Source: Luteimicrobium sp042670205 (lineage in GTDB: Bacteria > Actinomycetota > Actinomycetes > Actinomycetales > Cellulomonadaceae). Taken from it: a DNA stretch of 64,000 nt. The stretch is taken from positions 3,979-67,978 of the forward strand of contig NZ_JBHUWD010000025.1 of NCBI RefSeq assembly GCF_042670205.1. Direction: 5' to 3'. A model generated the notes under the pieces. It saw nothing but the letters and a program-made list of their open reading frames with translations, did not search any database and was not told where the DNA came from. A program made the translations under genes and the position numbers. Each line of letters begins with the position of its first letter. The stretch's first letter is position 1. Shown piece after piece: positions 33,034 through 41,918 of this stretch.

Positions 33034-34035
33034 GTGACCATCGCACCCGAGGGCCGTCGCATGCTGCGCATCGAGGCCCGCAACGCCGCGACCCCCATCG
33101 AGAAGAAGCCGTCCTGGATCAAGACGCGCGCCACGATGGGTCCCGAGTACACCGAGCTCAAGGGCCTGGTGCGCTCGGAGGGACTGCACACGGTGTGCGA
33201 GGAAGCGGGCTGTCCCAACATCTTCGAGTGCTGGGAGGACCGCGAAGCGACGTTCCTCATCGGTGGCGACCAGTGCACGCGGCGCTGCGACTTCTGCCAG
33301 ATCGACACGGGCAAGCCCGCCGACTTCGACGCTGACGAGCCACGTCGCGTCGCCGAGTCGGTCCAGGCGATGGGGCTGCGCTACTCGACCGTCACGGGCG
33401 TCGCGCGCGACGACCTGGCCGACGGCGGCGCCTGGCTGTACGCGGAGACCGTCCGCCAGATCCACGCGATGAACCCCGGCACGGGCGTCGAGCTCCTCAT
33501 CCCGGACTTCAACGCGATCCCCGAGCTGCTCGACGAGGTCTTCGGGTCGCGCCCCGAGGTCCTCGCGCACAACCTCGAGACCGTCCCCCGCATCTTCAAG
33601 CAGATCCGCCCCGGCTTCCGCTACGACCGGTCGCTGTCCGTGCTCACGCAGGCGCGCGAGGCCGGGCTCGTGACCAAGTCGAACCTCATCCTCGGCATGG
33701 GCGAGACGATCGACGAGGCGAAGTCGGCCCTCCAGGACCTGCACGACGCCGGCTGCGACCTCATCACGATCACCCAGTACCTGCGCCCGTCGCTGCGCCA
33801 CCACCCGATCGACCGCTGGGTCAAGCCGGAGGAGTTCGTGGAGCTGTCGGACGAGGCCGAGCGGATCGGGTTCCTCGGGGTCATGTCCGGCCCGCTGGTG
33901 CGCTCGTCGTACCGCGCCGGCCGCCTGTGGGGGCAGGCGATGACGCGCCGCGGCGAGACGATCCCCGCCGCGCTCGCGCACCTCGCGGAGCCGACGACGT
34001 CGCGCCAGGAGGCCGCGTCGCTGCTCGCGCGCTGA
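33034..34035 (+). CDS. lipA: Lipoyl synthase
   Basis: A 333-residue radical SAM enzyme that inserts two sulfurs into octanoyl groups. The auxiliary, sulfur-donating cluster cysteines are Cys55, Cys60 and Cys66 in CEEAGCPNIFEC; the radical SAM cluster is Cys81, Cys85 and Cys88 in CTRRCDFC; the conserved C-terminal RSSY serine motif is present. GTG at 33034 with GGGAG upstream is preferred to the ATG at 32989, which has no ribosome site and adds unrelated residues. Confidence 0.96.
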   Translation: MTIAPEGRRMLRIEARNAATPIEKKPSWIKTRATMGPEYTELKGLVRSEGLHTVCEEAGCPNIFECWEDREATFLIGGDQCTRRCDFCQIDTGKPADFDADEPRRVAESVQAMGLRYSTVTGVARDDLADGGAWLYAETVRQIHAMNPGTGVELLIPDFNAIPELLDEVFGSRPEVLAHNLETVPRIFKQIRPGFRYDRSLSVLTQAREAGLVTKSNLILGMGETIDEAKSALQDLHDAGCDLITITQYLRPSLRHHPIDRWVKPEEFVELSDEAERIGFLGVMSGPLVRSSYRAGRLWGQAMTRRGETIPAALAHLAEPTTSRQEAASLLAR

Positions 34036-34063
34036 GGCGCGGCCGGGCCCGTCCGCCGGCCGT

Positions 34064-34105
34064 CGAGCGAGGCGCCGTCGTCACCCGGCGACGGCGCCTC
34101 GCTCG
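34064..34105 (+). terminator. lipA terminator hairpin
   Basis: A perfect 17-bp stem (34064-34080 with 34089-34105) and an eight-base loop, 28 bases after the lipA stop. Confidence 0.88.
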
Positions 34106-34118
34106 TCCCGCGCCCCGG

Positions 34119-34124
34119 TAGACT
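34119..34124 (+). promoter_or_regulatory. -10 hexamer TAGACT, DUF4191 gene
   Basis: Eight bases before the ATG at 34133. Confidence 0.5.
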
Positions 34125-34132
34125 GCCGGATT

Positions 34133-34873
34133 ATGGCCCGCACCAAGGACACCTCGAAGGGCGCCGGCACCGAGACGGCGAGCGCGCCCCAGCAGAAGAA
34201 GCAGCGCTGGTACCACCAGGTGTGGTCCGCGTACACGATGACGCGTCGCAGCGACCCCGCGGTCACGTGGTGGGTCCTCGGCGTGTTCGTCGGCGTCGCC
34301 GCCGTCGCGACACTGATCGGCTTCCTGTTCGGCGGGCACTGGATCTCCGGGCTCATCGTCGGCGTACCGTTCGGCCTGCTCGGCGGCATGTTCGTGCTGA
34401 CGCGTCGCGCGGAGGCCGCGGCCTACCAGCAGATCGAGGGCAAGCCGGGCGCCACGCGCGCCGCGCTCGGGTCGGTCCGCCGCGGCGGCTGGAGCTTCGA
34501 CGAGGAGCCCGTCGCGTTCGAGGCCCGCAGCCAGGACCTCGTGTTCCGCGGCGTCGGGCGCGCGGGCGTGCTGCTGGTCGGCGAGGCCCCGTCGGGCCGC
34601 GCGACCCGGCTGCTCGAGGCCGAGCGCAAGCGCACGGCGCGCGTCGTCGCCGGCGTCCCGATCACCACGCTCGAGTGCGGCAACGGCGAGGGCCAGGTCC
34701 CGCTCCGCAAGCTCGTGAAGACGGTCCAGAAGATGAAGCCGACGCTCACGAAGGCGGAGGTCGCCGAGGTCTCGAAGCGCCTGCGCGCGCTCGGCGGCGC
34801 GAAGCTCCCGATCCCCAAGGGCATCGACCCGACGCGCGTCCGCCCGGACCGCAAGAGCCTGCGCGGCCGCTGA
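34133..34873 (+). CDS. DUF4191 membrane protein
   Basis: A 246-residue protein of the actinobacterial DUF4191 family: a basic N-terminus, two transmembrane helices (about 46-66 and 70-90), and a soluble C-terminal domain with a conserved EGKPGATRAALGSVRRGGW segment and a Lys-rich end. It sits after lipA as Rv2219 does in M. tuberculosis. Function is unknown; the conserved order with lipA hints at a membrane-related role only. Confidence 0.88.
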   Translation: MARTKDTSKGAGTETASAPQQKKQRWYHQVWSAYTMTRRSDPAVTWWVLGVFVGVAAVATLIGFLFGGHWISGLIVGVPFGLLGGMFVLTRRAEAAAYQQIEGKPGATRAALGSVRRGGWSFDEEPVAFEARSQDLVFRGVGRAGVLLVGEAPSGRATRLLEAERKRTARVVAGVPITTLECGNGEGQVPLRKLVKTVQKMKPTLTKAEVAEVSKRLRALGGAKLPIPKGIDPTRVRPDRKSLRGR

Positions 34874-34886
34874 CCGCGGACGCGCA

Positions 34887-34923
34887 GAAGCCCCGTGCCC
34901 GACGTCGTCGGGCACGGGGCTTC
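34887..34923 (+). terminator. Terminator after DUF4191 gene
   Basis: GAAGCCCCGTGCCCGACG pairs with the mirror arm ending GGGGCTTC; 14 bases after the stop. Confidence 0.85.
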
Positions 34924-34984
34924 GTCGCGTCACGGCTCGTGCAGCACGGCGCCTGACGACGGTGCGGGCGCCAACGCGCCCTCC

Positions 34985-35051
34985 TGACGTAGCACTGTTC
35001 GCTCGAGGTAGCAGGGACTCCGCGCTACCTCGAGCGAGAAGCGCTACCTCG
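34985..35051. repeat. Palindromic repeat family A, copy 1
   Basis: A 67-bp element built from two inverted pairs of GAGGTAGC/GCTACCTC, able to fold into a long hairpin with TCGCTCGAGGTAGC pairing GCTACCTCGAGCGA. It lies between convergent genes. The second copy is at 58410-58476. Confidence 0.82.
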
Positions 35052-35077
35052 GCGCACGTTCCCTGACGGCGCGGCGC

Positions 35078-35521
35078 TCAGCGTCGGACGATCGCCGTCC
35101 CGGCGGCGCGGTCGTGCAGGCCACGGCCGTCGCCGTCCCACACGACGGCGGGGATGACCAGGCACACGAGGACCGACCGCACGAGGGCGCGCAGCGGACC
35201 GGGGGGCACGTCGGGCGCGTCGGCCACCAGGCGCCGGACGCGGAGACCGAGCACACGGTGCCCGACGGTGAACCCGGCCGTCCCGACGAGGACGACGTTC
35301 TCACCGAGGAAGATCAGGAGCGTGGCCCACGAGTTGCCGCCGAAGAAGCCCGCGCTCACGGCCCAGCACAGCGCCCAGTCGATGATCAGCGCGAGGATCC
35401 GGCGGCCGAGGGGCGCGAGCGAGCCAGGGCCGTCCGGGGGCAGGCCGAGCCGCGCGCCGCGGGTGGACGGGCCGCCGGGCGTGCCCTCGAGCCAGGAGCC
35501 GATCTCGTCGCGTGACACCAC
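35078..35521 (-). CDS. RDD-domain membrane protein
   Basis: A 147-residue RDD-family protein with three helices. The Arg-Asp-Asp-type motif is RRILALIIDWALC in helix 1, and the conserved TVGHRVLGLRVRR and PGPLRALVRS segments follow. GTG at 35521 is chosen because a TACCCT hexamer lies six bases upstream; a second GTG follows directly. RDD proteins are small membrane proteins, some linked to ion transport; the job here is unknown. Corresponds in place to Rv2219A. Confidence 0.85.
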   Translation of the reverse strand: MVSRDEIGSWLEGTPGGPSTRGARLGLPPDGPGSLAPLGRRILALIIDWALCWAVSAGFFGGNSWATLLIFLGENVVLVGTAGFTVGHRVLGLRVRRLVADAPDVPPGPLRALVRSVLVCLVIPAVVWDGDGRGLHDRAAGTAIVRR

Positions 35522-35527
35522 GGGACC

Positions 35528-35533
35528 AGGGTA
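35528..35533 (-). promoter_or_regulatory. -10 hexamer TACCCT, RDD gene
   Basis: Six bases before the GTG at 35521 on the minus strand. Confidence 0.5.
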
Positions 35534-35617
35534 CGGGGGCCGCCTGAGCACAGGACGCCGTCGGGACGCCTGTCCGTCACCATCGTGAGACGAACTCGTC
35601 ACACGGTGGACGCACGC

Positions 35618-35655
35618 GTAACGTGCCTGAAACACGACCTACACGGCGGCGAAAC
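35618..35655 (+). promoter_or_regulatory. GlnR-type box upstream of glnA1
   Basis: Four half-sites repeat at exact 11-base intervals: GTAAC (35618), GAAAC (35629), TACAC (35640) and GAAAC (35651). This matches the actinobacterial GlnR pattern gTnAC-n6-GaAAC repeated twice, with only the third half-site diverging. It lies just upstream of the TAGGTT hexamer of glnA1, where GlnR would be expected to regulate by nitrogen state. Confidence 0.8.
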
Positions 35656-35665
35656 CGCCTCGCCC

Positions 35666-35671
35666 TAGGTT
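35666..35671 (+). promoter_or_regulatory. -10 hexamer TAGGTT, glnA1
   Basis: About 45 bases before the ATG, eleven bases after the GlnR-type box; the leader carries AAGGAG. Confidence 0.5.
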
Positions 35672-35716
35672 CGAGACGCCCCGAGACGGGGCTCCACCGA
35701 TCAAGGAGTTCATCGC

Positions 35717-37141
35717 ATGTTCAAGAGCGCGGAAGAGGCGATCGCCTTCACGCGGGAGCAGGATGTCGAGTTCGTCGACGTGCGTTTCTGCGACCTGCCG
35801 GGCGTCCAGCAGCACTTCAACATCCCGATCTCGGAGTTCGAGGACGCCGCGTTCACCGACGGCATGATGTTCGACGGCTCGTCGATCCGTGGCTTCCAGG
35901 CCATCCACGAGTCGGACATGAAGCTCATCCCCGACGTCGAGACCGCGTTCGTCGACCCGTTCCGGAAGCACAAGACGCTCGTCGTCAACTTCTCGATCGT
36001 CGACCCGTTCACGGACGAGGCCTACTCGCGCGACCCGCGCAACATCGCCGCCAAGGCGGAGGCGTACCTCCGCTCGACCGGAATCGCGGACACCGCGTTC
36101 TTCGCCCCCGAGGCCGAGTTCTACATCTTCGACGACGTGCGGTTCTCCACGAACCAGCACGAGTCGTTCTACTCCCTCGACTCGCAGGAGGCCGCGTGGA
36201 ACACCGGCCGCGACGAGGAGGGCGGGAACCTCGGCTACAAGACGCGCTACAAGGGCGGCTACTTCCCCGTCTCCCCCAACGACCAGATGGCCGACCTGCG
36301 TGACGACATGGTCGCCATGCTCGACCAGGTGGGCCTGCAGGTGGAGCGCGCGCACCACGAGGTGGGCACCGCGGGCCAGCAGGAGATCAACTACCGCTTC
36401 AACACGCTGCAGCACGCGGCCGACGACCTGATGAAGTTCAAGTACGTCATCAAGAACGTCGCGTGGAACGCCGGCAAGACGGCGACCTTCATGCCGAAGC
36501 CGATCTTCGGCGACAACGGCTCGGGCATGCACTCGCACCAGTCCCTCTGGAAGGACGGCGAGCCGCTGTTCTTCGACGAGAAGGGCTACGGCGGCCTCTC
36601 GGACCTCGCGCGCTGGTACATCGGCGGCCTGCTCAAGCACGCGCCGTCGCTCCTGGCGTTCACGAACCCGTCGGTGAACTCCTACCGCCGCCTCGTCCCG
36701 GGCTACGAGGCCCCGGTCAACCTCGTGTACTCGGCGCGCAACCGCTCCGCGTGCATCCGCATCCCCGTCACGGGCAGCTCGCCCAAGGCGAAGCGCGTGG
36801 AGTTCCGCGTGCCGGACCCGTCGAGCAACCCGTACCTGGCGTTCGCTGCGATGCTCATGGCGGGCATCGACGGCATCCAGAACCGGATCGAGCCGCCGGA
36901 GCCCGTCGACAAGGACCTGTACGAGCTGCCCCCCGAGGAGCACGCGCAGATCCAGCAGGTCCCCGGCTCGCTCGACGCCGTGCTGGACCGCCTCGAGGCC
37001 GACCACGACTTCCTCACGCAGGGTGACGTCTTCACGCCGGACCTCATCGAGACGTGGATCGCGTACAAGCGCGCCCACGAGATCGACCCGGTCCGTCTGC
37101 GGCCGACCCCGCACGAGTTCGAGCTGTACTACGACGTCTGA
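35717..37141 (+). CDS. glnA: Glutamine synthetase, type I (adenylylated form)
   Basis: A 474-residue GSI-beta enzyme, the main ammonium-assimilating glutamine synthetase. Motifs include FDGSSIRGFQ, FFAPEAEFYIFD, the ATP-binding KPIFGDNGSGMHSHQS and NRSACIRIP. The regulatory tyrosine is Tyr402 in DLYELPPEE, the site adenylylated by GlnE, which is encoded just downstream on the other strand. AAGGAG precedes the ATG. A GlnR-type box in the promoter indicates nitrogen control. Confidence 0.97.
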   Translation: MFKSAEEAIAFTREQDVEFVDVRFCDLPGVQQHFNIPISEFEDAAFTDGMMFDGSSIRGFQAIHESDMKLIPDVETAFVDPFRKHKTLVVNFSIVDPFTDEAYSRDPRNIAAKAEAYLRSTGIADTAFFAPEAEFYIFDDVRFSTNQHESFYSLDSQEAAWNTGRDEEGGNLGYKTRYKGGYFPVSPNDQMADLRDDMVAMLDQVGLQVERAHHEVGTAGQQEINYRFNTLQHAADDLMKFKYVIKNVAWNAGKTATFMPKPIFGDNGSGMHSHQSLWKDGEPLFFDEKGYGGLSDLARWYIGGLLKHAPSLLAFTNPSVNSYRRLVPGYEAPVNLVYSARNRSACIRIPVTGSSPKAKRVEFRVPDPSSNPYLAFAAMLMAGIDGIQNRIEPPEPVDKDLYELPPEEHAQIQQVPGSLDAVLDRLEADHDFLTQGDVFTPDLIETWIAYKRAHEIDPVRLRPTPHEFELYYDV

Positions 37142-37163
37142 TCGGTACGTCGCAGTACGAGTG

Positions 37164-37199
37164 CCGACGGCGCTCTCCCCTCGGGGAGGGCGCCGTCGG
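37164..37199. terminator. Terminator between glnA1 and glnE
   Basis: CCGACGGCGCTCTCCCC pairs with GGGGAGGGCGCCGTCGG (one mismatch), loop TC. The genes converge, so it can serve both. Confidence 0.85.
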
Positions 37200-37239
37200 T
37201 GCGTCCGGCCACGGTGCGACCCCGTCGCGACCGGAGCAC

Positions 37240-40200
37240 TCAGTCCTCGCCGTAGAACACGCGGTCGACGACGGCCCGCGCCCGGCGCGCCGTCCGCAGG
37301 TAGTGATCCTCGAGGTCGACGCCCGACCCGTCGAACCGGAGGACCGCGGCGAGGCCCGACAGGTCGTGGCTGACGTGCGGCAGGACGTCGACGGCCTGGC
37401 CGGTCGAGCGGCCGGACCAGAGCACGTTGGCCGCCCGCAGCCGGGACGCGAGGAGCCACGCCTCGGCGAGCTCCTCCACGTCGCCGGGATCGACGAGCCC
37501 GGCGCCGGCCGCGGCCCGGAGCGCCTCGACCGTCTCCGTCGTGCGCAGCCCGGGCACACGGTGGGCGTGCTCGAGCTGGAGGAGCTGCGCCGTCCACTCG
37601 ACGTCCGAGATGCCGCCGCGCCCGAGCTTGAGGTGCCGGGTCGGCTCGACGCCGCGGGGCAGGCGCTCCGCCTCGACCCGGGCCTTGATCCGGCGGATCT
37701 CGCGGACCGTTGCCAGGTCGATCCCACCGTCGGGATACCGGAGCGGGTCGACGAGCTCGCCGAACCGCTCCGCGAGGCCCTGGTCGCCCGCGACGGGGCG
37801 AGCCCGCAGGAGCGCCTGCGCCTCCCACGGCGACGACCAGCGGCCGTAGTACTCGGCGTACGAGGCGAGGGTCCGCACCAGGGGACCGCTGCGGCCCTCC
37901 GGCCGCAGGTCGGCGTCGACGGCGAGCGCGGGTTCGCCGCCCAGCGCGGAGCAGATGGTCCGGAGCCGCGTCGCGACGGACAGCGCGAACGCCTGGGCCG
38001 CGCCCGGGTCGACGCCGGGCAGCGGGTCGTGCACGAACAGCACGTCGGCGTCGGACCCGTAGCCCATCTCCCGGCCGCCGAGCCGACCCATCCCGACGAC
38101 GAGCAGCCGGGTCGGCGAGTCCTCCGCGGCCGGGCCGTAGCCGAGCTCGGCGCGGGCGTCGAACGCCGCGATCCGCAGCGCCCCCACGAGGACGACGTCT
38201 GCAGCGGCCGAGATCGCCTCCATCGCACGGACGGTGCCGGTGAGGCCGAGGAGCTCGGCCGCGGCGGTCCGCGCGAGCTCACGCCGCCGCACGGCCCGCA
38301 GCGTCGTGGTGGCCGGCTGGGTCCGGTCCGCGCGCGTGAGCACGGCGTCGACCTCGGCGTCGAGCCGGCCGAGGTCGCGCGGCGCGAGGTCGGCGTCGTC
38401 GTCGAGCCACGCGACGGACTCGGGTGAGCGCGCGAGCGCGTCCGCGACGTACTGGGAGTTCGCGAGCAGGGTCGCGAGCCGCCGCGCCGCGAAGCCGGAG
38501 TCGCGCAGGAGCTTGAGGTACCAGGGGGTCGTGCCCAGCTCGTCGGACAGCTTGCGGAACGCGAGGAGCCCGCGGTCCGGGTCGGCTCCTTCGGCGAACC
38601 AGCCGAGCATGACGGGCAGGAGCTGACGCTGGATGGCCGCCCGGCGGCTCACGCCGTCCGTGAGCGCCTGGATGTGGCGCATCGCGCCGGCGGGGTCGCG
38701 GTAGCCGATCGCCGCGAGGCGCGCGCGGGCCGCGTCGGGCGCGAGGCTCGCCTCCTCCTCCGACAGCTGGGCCGTCGCGGGGAGCAGCGGGCGGTAGAAG
38801 AGCTCCTCGTGCAGCGTGCGCACCTCGCGGCGGGTCGCGCGCCAGCGCTCGACCATGCCGTCGTCGCCGCCGGCGTGCATGCCGAGCGACCGGGCCAGCC
38901 GCCGCAGGTCGGCGTCGGAGGTGGGCATGAGGTGCGTGCGGCGCAGCCGGTAGAGCTGGACGCGGTGCTCGAGCGCGCGCAGGAACCGGTAGCAGACCGC
39001 GAGCCGCGCCGCGTGCGCGCGTCCGACGTACCCGGCGTCGGACAGGGCGGCGAGCGCGGTGAGCGTGTTGGGGCTGCGGATCGACTCGTCCGCGCGGCCG
39101 TGGACGAGCTGCAGGAGCTGGACGGTGAACTCGACGTCGCGCAGGCCGCCCTTGCCGAGCTTGATCTGGCGGTCGGCCTCCGCCGGGGGGACGTGGTCCT
39201 CGACCCGGCGACGCATGGCCTGCGAGTCCTCGACGAAGTTCTCCCGCTCGACCGCCCGCCACACGAACGGGTCGACGGCCTCGCGGTACGCGCGGCCGAG
39301 CTCCACGTCGCCCGCGACGGGGCGCGCCTTGAGCAGCGCCTGGAACTCCCAGGTCTTGGCCCACCGCTCGTAGTAGGCGAGGTGGCTCGCGAGCGTCCGG
39401 ACGAGAGGCCCCTGCTTGCCCTCGGGGCGCAGCGCCGCGTCGACGGCCCACAGCGGCGGCTCCCCCGACGGCGCGCCGCAGGCACGGGTGAGGCCGGTCG
39501 CGAGGCGCGTGCCGACGCGCGTCGCGTACTCCTCGTCGTACCCCGGCTCGGGTTCGACGACGTAGACGACGTCGACGTCGGACACGTAGTTGAGCTCGCG
39601 TCCGCCGGTCTTGCCCATGCCGATGACGGCGAGACGCACGCCGGAACCGTGGTCGTCGAGCTCGGCCCGCGAGACGGCGAGGGCTGCCTCGAGCGCGGCG
39701 GACGCCAGGTCCGCGAGGGCCGCCGCGACGCCGGGCAGCCGGGTCAGGGGCTCACCGCAGCACAGGTCGGCGGCGGCGATCCGCAGCAGCCGCGCGCGGT
39801 AGGTGTGGCGCAGGGCGTCGACGCCCTCGCTCCCGGCGACACCGGCCACCGGGACACGTGCCCCGGGGTCCGCGCCGACCGCGGTAAGCAGCTCGGCGCG
39901 CACCTCAGCCGCGGCGCGGCCGAGGGCGGGCTCCGGGTCGGCGAGCACCTCGAGGAGCTCGGGGTGCCGCACGAGCTCGTCGCCCAGGGCCGCGGACGCG
40001 CCCAGCACCGCGAGCAGCCGCTGCCGGACGACGACGACGGGCACGGCGGGCTGACCCTCGACCTCAGGTCGAGGGTCGGCGTCAGGGACCCCTCCGGCGC
40101 GCCCTTGACCCTCAGGTCCAGGTCGAGACCGGCCGCGCGGGGACCCCACCGCAGGGACGCCGTCGTCGTCGAACACCGCCGTCAGCACGCGCCGCAGGAA

Positions 40201-40458
40201 CGCGAGGGGCGCACCGTCGGCGTCCGGCGCGCACCGCTGCGCCGCCTCCGCCAGCCGGACGAGCGCGAGGAGCGCGAGGTCCGGGTCGGCGACCGCGCCC
40301 AGCGCGTCGAGCAGCGGCGACGTGGCGTCGAGCTGCCCGACGACGGCCGCGAGCGCCGGGTCGCCCACGAACGACTCCGCCCGGGCGACGTCCGTGAAGC
40401 CGAGGCGCGTCAGACGCCCGACGAGGGTCTGGGGGCGGCGGGTCACGGGCGGGGTCAC
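37240..40458 (-). CDS. glnE: Glutamine synthetase adenylyltransferase/deadenylylase
   Basis: A 1072-residue bifunctional nucleotidyltransferase that adenylylates and deadenylylates GlnA1. Two nucleotidyltransferase domains are visible: GGRELNYVSDVDVVYV in the N-terminal removase half and GGREMGYGSDADVLFVHD in the C-terminal transferase half, each followed by a GlnE-specific helical region. GTG at 40458 overlaps the glnA2 stop (GTGA), coupling the two genes. Around nucleotides 40040-40170 the protein has a Gly/Pro/Arg-rich insertion before the conserved RLLAVLGASAALGDELVRHP block, encoded by a stretch containing a perfect 12-base-arm palindrome. Confidence 0.95.
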   Translation of the reverse strand: MTPPVTRRPQTLVGRLTRLGFTDVARAESFVGDPALAAVVGQLDATSPLLDALGAVADPDLALLALVRLAEAAQRCAPDADGAPLAFLRRVLTAVFDDDGVPAVGSPRGRSRPGPEGQGRAGGVPDADPRPEVEGQPAVPVVVVRQRLLAVLGASAALGDELVRHPELLEVLADPEPALGRAAAEVRAELLTAVGADPGARVPVAGVAGSEGVDALRHTYRARLLRIAAADLCCGEPLTRLPGVAAALADLASAALEAALAVSRAELDDHGSGVRLAVIGMGKTGGRELNYVSDVDVVYVVEPEPGYDEEYATRVGTRLATGLTRACGAPSGEPPLWAVDAALRPEGKQGPLVRTLASHLAYYERWAKTWEFQALLKARPVAGDVELGRAYREAVDPFVWRAVERENFVEDSQAMRRRVEDHVPPAEADRQIKLGKGGLRDVEFTVQLLQLVHGRADESIRSPNTLTALAALSDAGYVGRAHAARLAVCYRFLRALEHRVQLYRLRRTHLMPTSDADLRRLARSLGMHAGGDDGMVERWRATRREVRTLHEELFYRPLLPATAQLSEEEASLAPDAARARLAAIGYRDPAGAMRHIQALTDGVSRRAAIQRQLLPVMLGWFAEGADPDRGLLAFRKLSDELGTTPWYLKLLRDSGFAARRLATLLANSQYVADALARSPESVAWLDDDADLAPRDLGRLDAEVDAVLTRADRTQPATTTLRAVRRRELARTAAAELLGLTGTVRAMEAISAAADVVLVGALRIAAFDARAELGYGPAAEDSPTRLLVVGMGRLGGREMGYGSDADVLFVHDPLPGVDPGAAQAFALSVATRLRTICSALGGEPALAVDADLRPEGRSGPLVRTLASYAEYYGRWSSPWEAQALLRARPVAGDQGLAERFGELVDPLRYPDGGIDLATVREIRRIKARVEAERLPRGVEPTRHLKLGRGGISDVEWTAQLLQLEHAHRVPGLRTTETVEALRAAAGAGLVDPGDVEELAEAWLLASRLRAANVLWSGRSTGQAVDVLPHVSHDLSGLAAVLRFDGSGVDLEDHYLRTARRARAVVDRVFYGED
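40053..40077. repeat. Perfect palindrome inside glnE
   Basis: GACCCTCGACCT (40053-40064) and AGGTCGAGGGTC (40066-40077) mirror each other around one base. A related CCCTCAGGTC string follows at about 40108-40117. It falls in the insertion-like part of glnE. Confidence 0.8.
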
Positions 40459-41804
40459 AGGATCGAGAAGAAGCGCTCCAGCTCGAACGGCGTGACCTGC
40501 GTGCGGTACGCCGTCCACTCCTCGCGCTTGTTGCGGAGCACGTAGTCGAAGACGTGCTCGCCCAGCGTCTCGGCGACGAGCTCGGACCGCTCCATGATCC
40601 CGATCGCCTCGTCGAGGTCCTGCGGCAGGGGGCGGATGTCGAGCGCGCGCCGCTCGGTGGGCGTCAGCTCCCAGACGTCGTCGGACGTCTCCTCGGGCAG
40701 CTCGTAACCCTCCTCGATGCCCTTGAGGCCGGCGGCGAGCAGGAGCGCGAAGGAGAGGTAGGGGTTCGCGGCGGAGTCGAGCGCGCGGTACTCGATGCGG
40801 CTCGAGTTGCCCTTGCCCGGCTTGTACATGGGCACGCGGACGAGCGCCGAGCGGTTGTTGTGGCCCCAGCTCACGAAGCTCGGGGCCTCGGAGCCGCCCC
40901 ACAAGCGCTTGTACGAGTTGACGTACTGGTTCGTGACGGCCGTGATCTCGGCCGCGTGGTGCAGGAGCCCCGCGATGAACTGGCGCGCGACCTTGCTCAG
41001 CTCGTACTGCGAGCCCGGCTCGTGGAACGCGTTGCGGTCACCCTCGAACAGGGACATGTGGGTGTGCATGCCCGAGCCGGGCTGGTCGGCGAGCGGCTTC
41101 GGCATGAACGAGGCGTACACGCCCTGCTCGAGCGCCACCTCCTTGACGACGGTCCGGAACGTCATGAGGTTGTCGGCGGTCGTGAGGGCGTCCGCGTAGC
41201 GCAGGTCGATCTCGTTCTGGCCGGGGCCTGCCTCGTGGTGGGAGAACTCGACCGAGATGCCCATCGACTCGAGCATGGTGATGGCGGCGCGGCGGAAGTC
41301 GTGCGCCGACCCGCGCGGCACGTGGTCGAAGTAGCCGCCGCGGTCGACGGGGACGAGGCGCGGGGTCCGCTCGTCGGGGCCGAGGTCGAGGGCCTGGAAC
41401 AGGTAGAACTCGACCTCGGGGTGCGTGTAGAACGTGAAGCCCTTGTCGCTCGCACGCTCGAGCGCCCGCTTGAGGACGTAACGCGAGTCGGCGAGCGAGG
41501 GCTCGCCGTCGGGGGTGAGGATGTCGCAGAACATCCGGGCGGTGCCCTGCTGCTCGCCGCGCCAGGGCAGGACCTGGAAGGTCGTCGGGTCGGGCTTGGC
41601 GATCATGTCGGCCTCGTAGACGCGCGTGAAGCCCTCGATCGAGCTGCCGTCGAAGCCGATGCCCTCGGAGAACGCCGACTCGAGCTCCGCGGGCGCGACC
41701 GCGACCGACTTGAGCATCCCGAGCACGTCGGTGAACCACAGCCGGATGAACCGGATGTCGCGCTCCTCGACGGTGCGCAGCACGAACTCCTGTTGCCTGT
41801 CCAT
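40455..41804 (-). CDS. glnA2: Glutamine synthetase, GlnA2 type (non-adenylylated)
   Basis: A 449-residue glutamine synthetase of the alpha-like GlnA2 group. It has IGFDGSSIEGF, PEVEFYLFQ, FMPKPLADQPGSGMHTHMSL and NRSALVRVP. The position of the adenylylated tyrosine reads DDVWELTPTE, tryptophan instead of tyrosine, so GlnE should not modify it. ATG at 41804 fits the family N-terminus. It is followed by glnE with a four-base overlap, the standard actinobacterial pair. Its physiological substrate may be glutamate, as usual, but some actinobacterial paralogues act on polyamines. Confidence 0.93.
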   Translation of the reverse strand: MDRQQEFVLRTVEERDIRFIRLWFTDVLGMLKSVAVAPAELESAFSEGIGFDGSSIEGFTRVYEADMIAKPDPTTFQVLPWRGEQQGTARMFCDILTPDGEPSLADSRYVLKRALERASDKGFTFYTHPEVEFYLFQALDLGPDERTPRLVPVDRGGYFDHVPRGSAHDFRRAAITMLESMGISVEFSHHEAGPGQNEIDLRYADALTTADNLMTFRTVVKEVALEQGVYASFMPKPLADQPGSGMHTHMSLFEGDRNAFHEPGSQYELSKVARQFIAGLLHHAAEITAVTNQYVNSYKRLWGGSEAPSFVSWGHNNRSALVRVPMYKPGKGNSSRIEYRALDSAANPYLSFALLLAAGLKGIEEGYELPEETSDDVWELTPTERRALDIRPLPQDLDEAIGIMERSELVAETLGEHVFDYVLRNKREEWTAYRTQVTPFELERFFSIL

Positions 41805-41906
41805 GCCCCCATCCTGCCCGACGCGGAGGCCCGTTGTGGACACCTTCGCTCCCCCTTCCCGCGGGCGTGGCGGGCCGAGTGTCCCGGACAGCCTCGTAGG
41901 ACCTCC

Positions 41907-41912
41907 TAGGCT
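41907..41912 (+). promoter_or_regulatory. -10 hexamer TAGGCT, nadE
   Basis: Six bases before the ATG at 41919. Confidence 0.55.
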
Positions 41913-41918
41913 GGCCCC

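Noticed and set aside
40090..40120. TTGACC plus CTCAGGTC strings in glnE as a MerR-type promoter
   Set aside because: It lies within coding sequence, no MerR gene is nearby, and the dyad is incomplete; kept only as part of the insertion finding.
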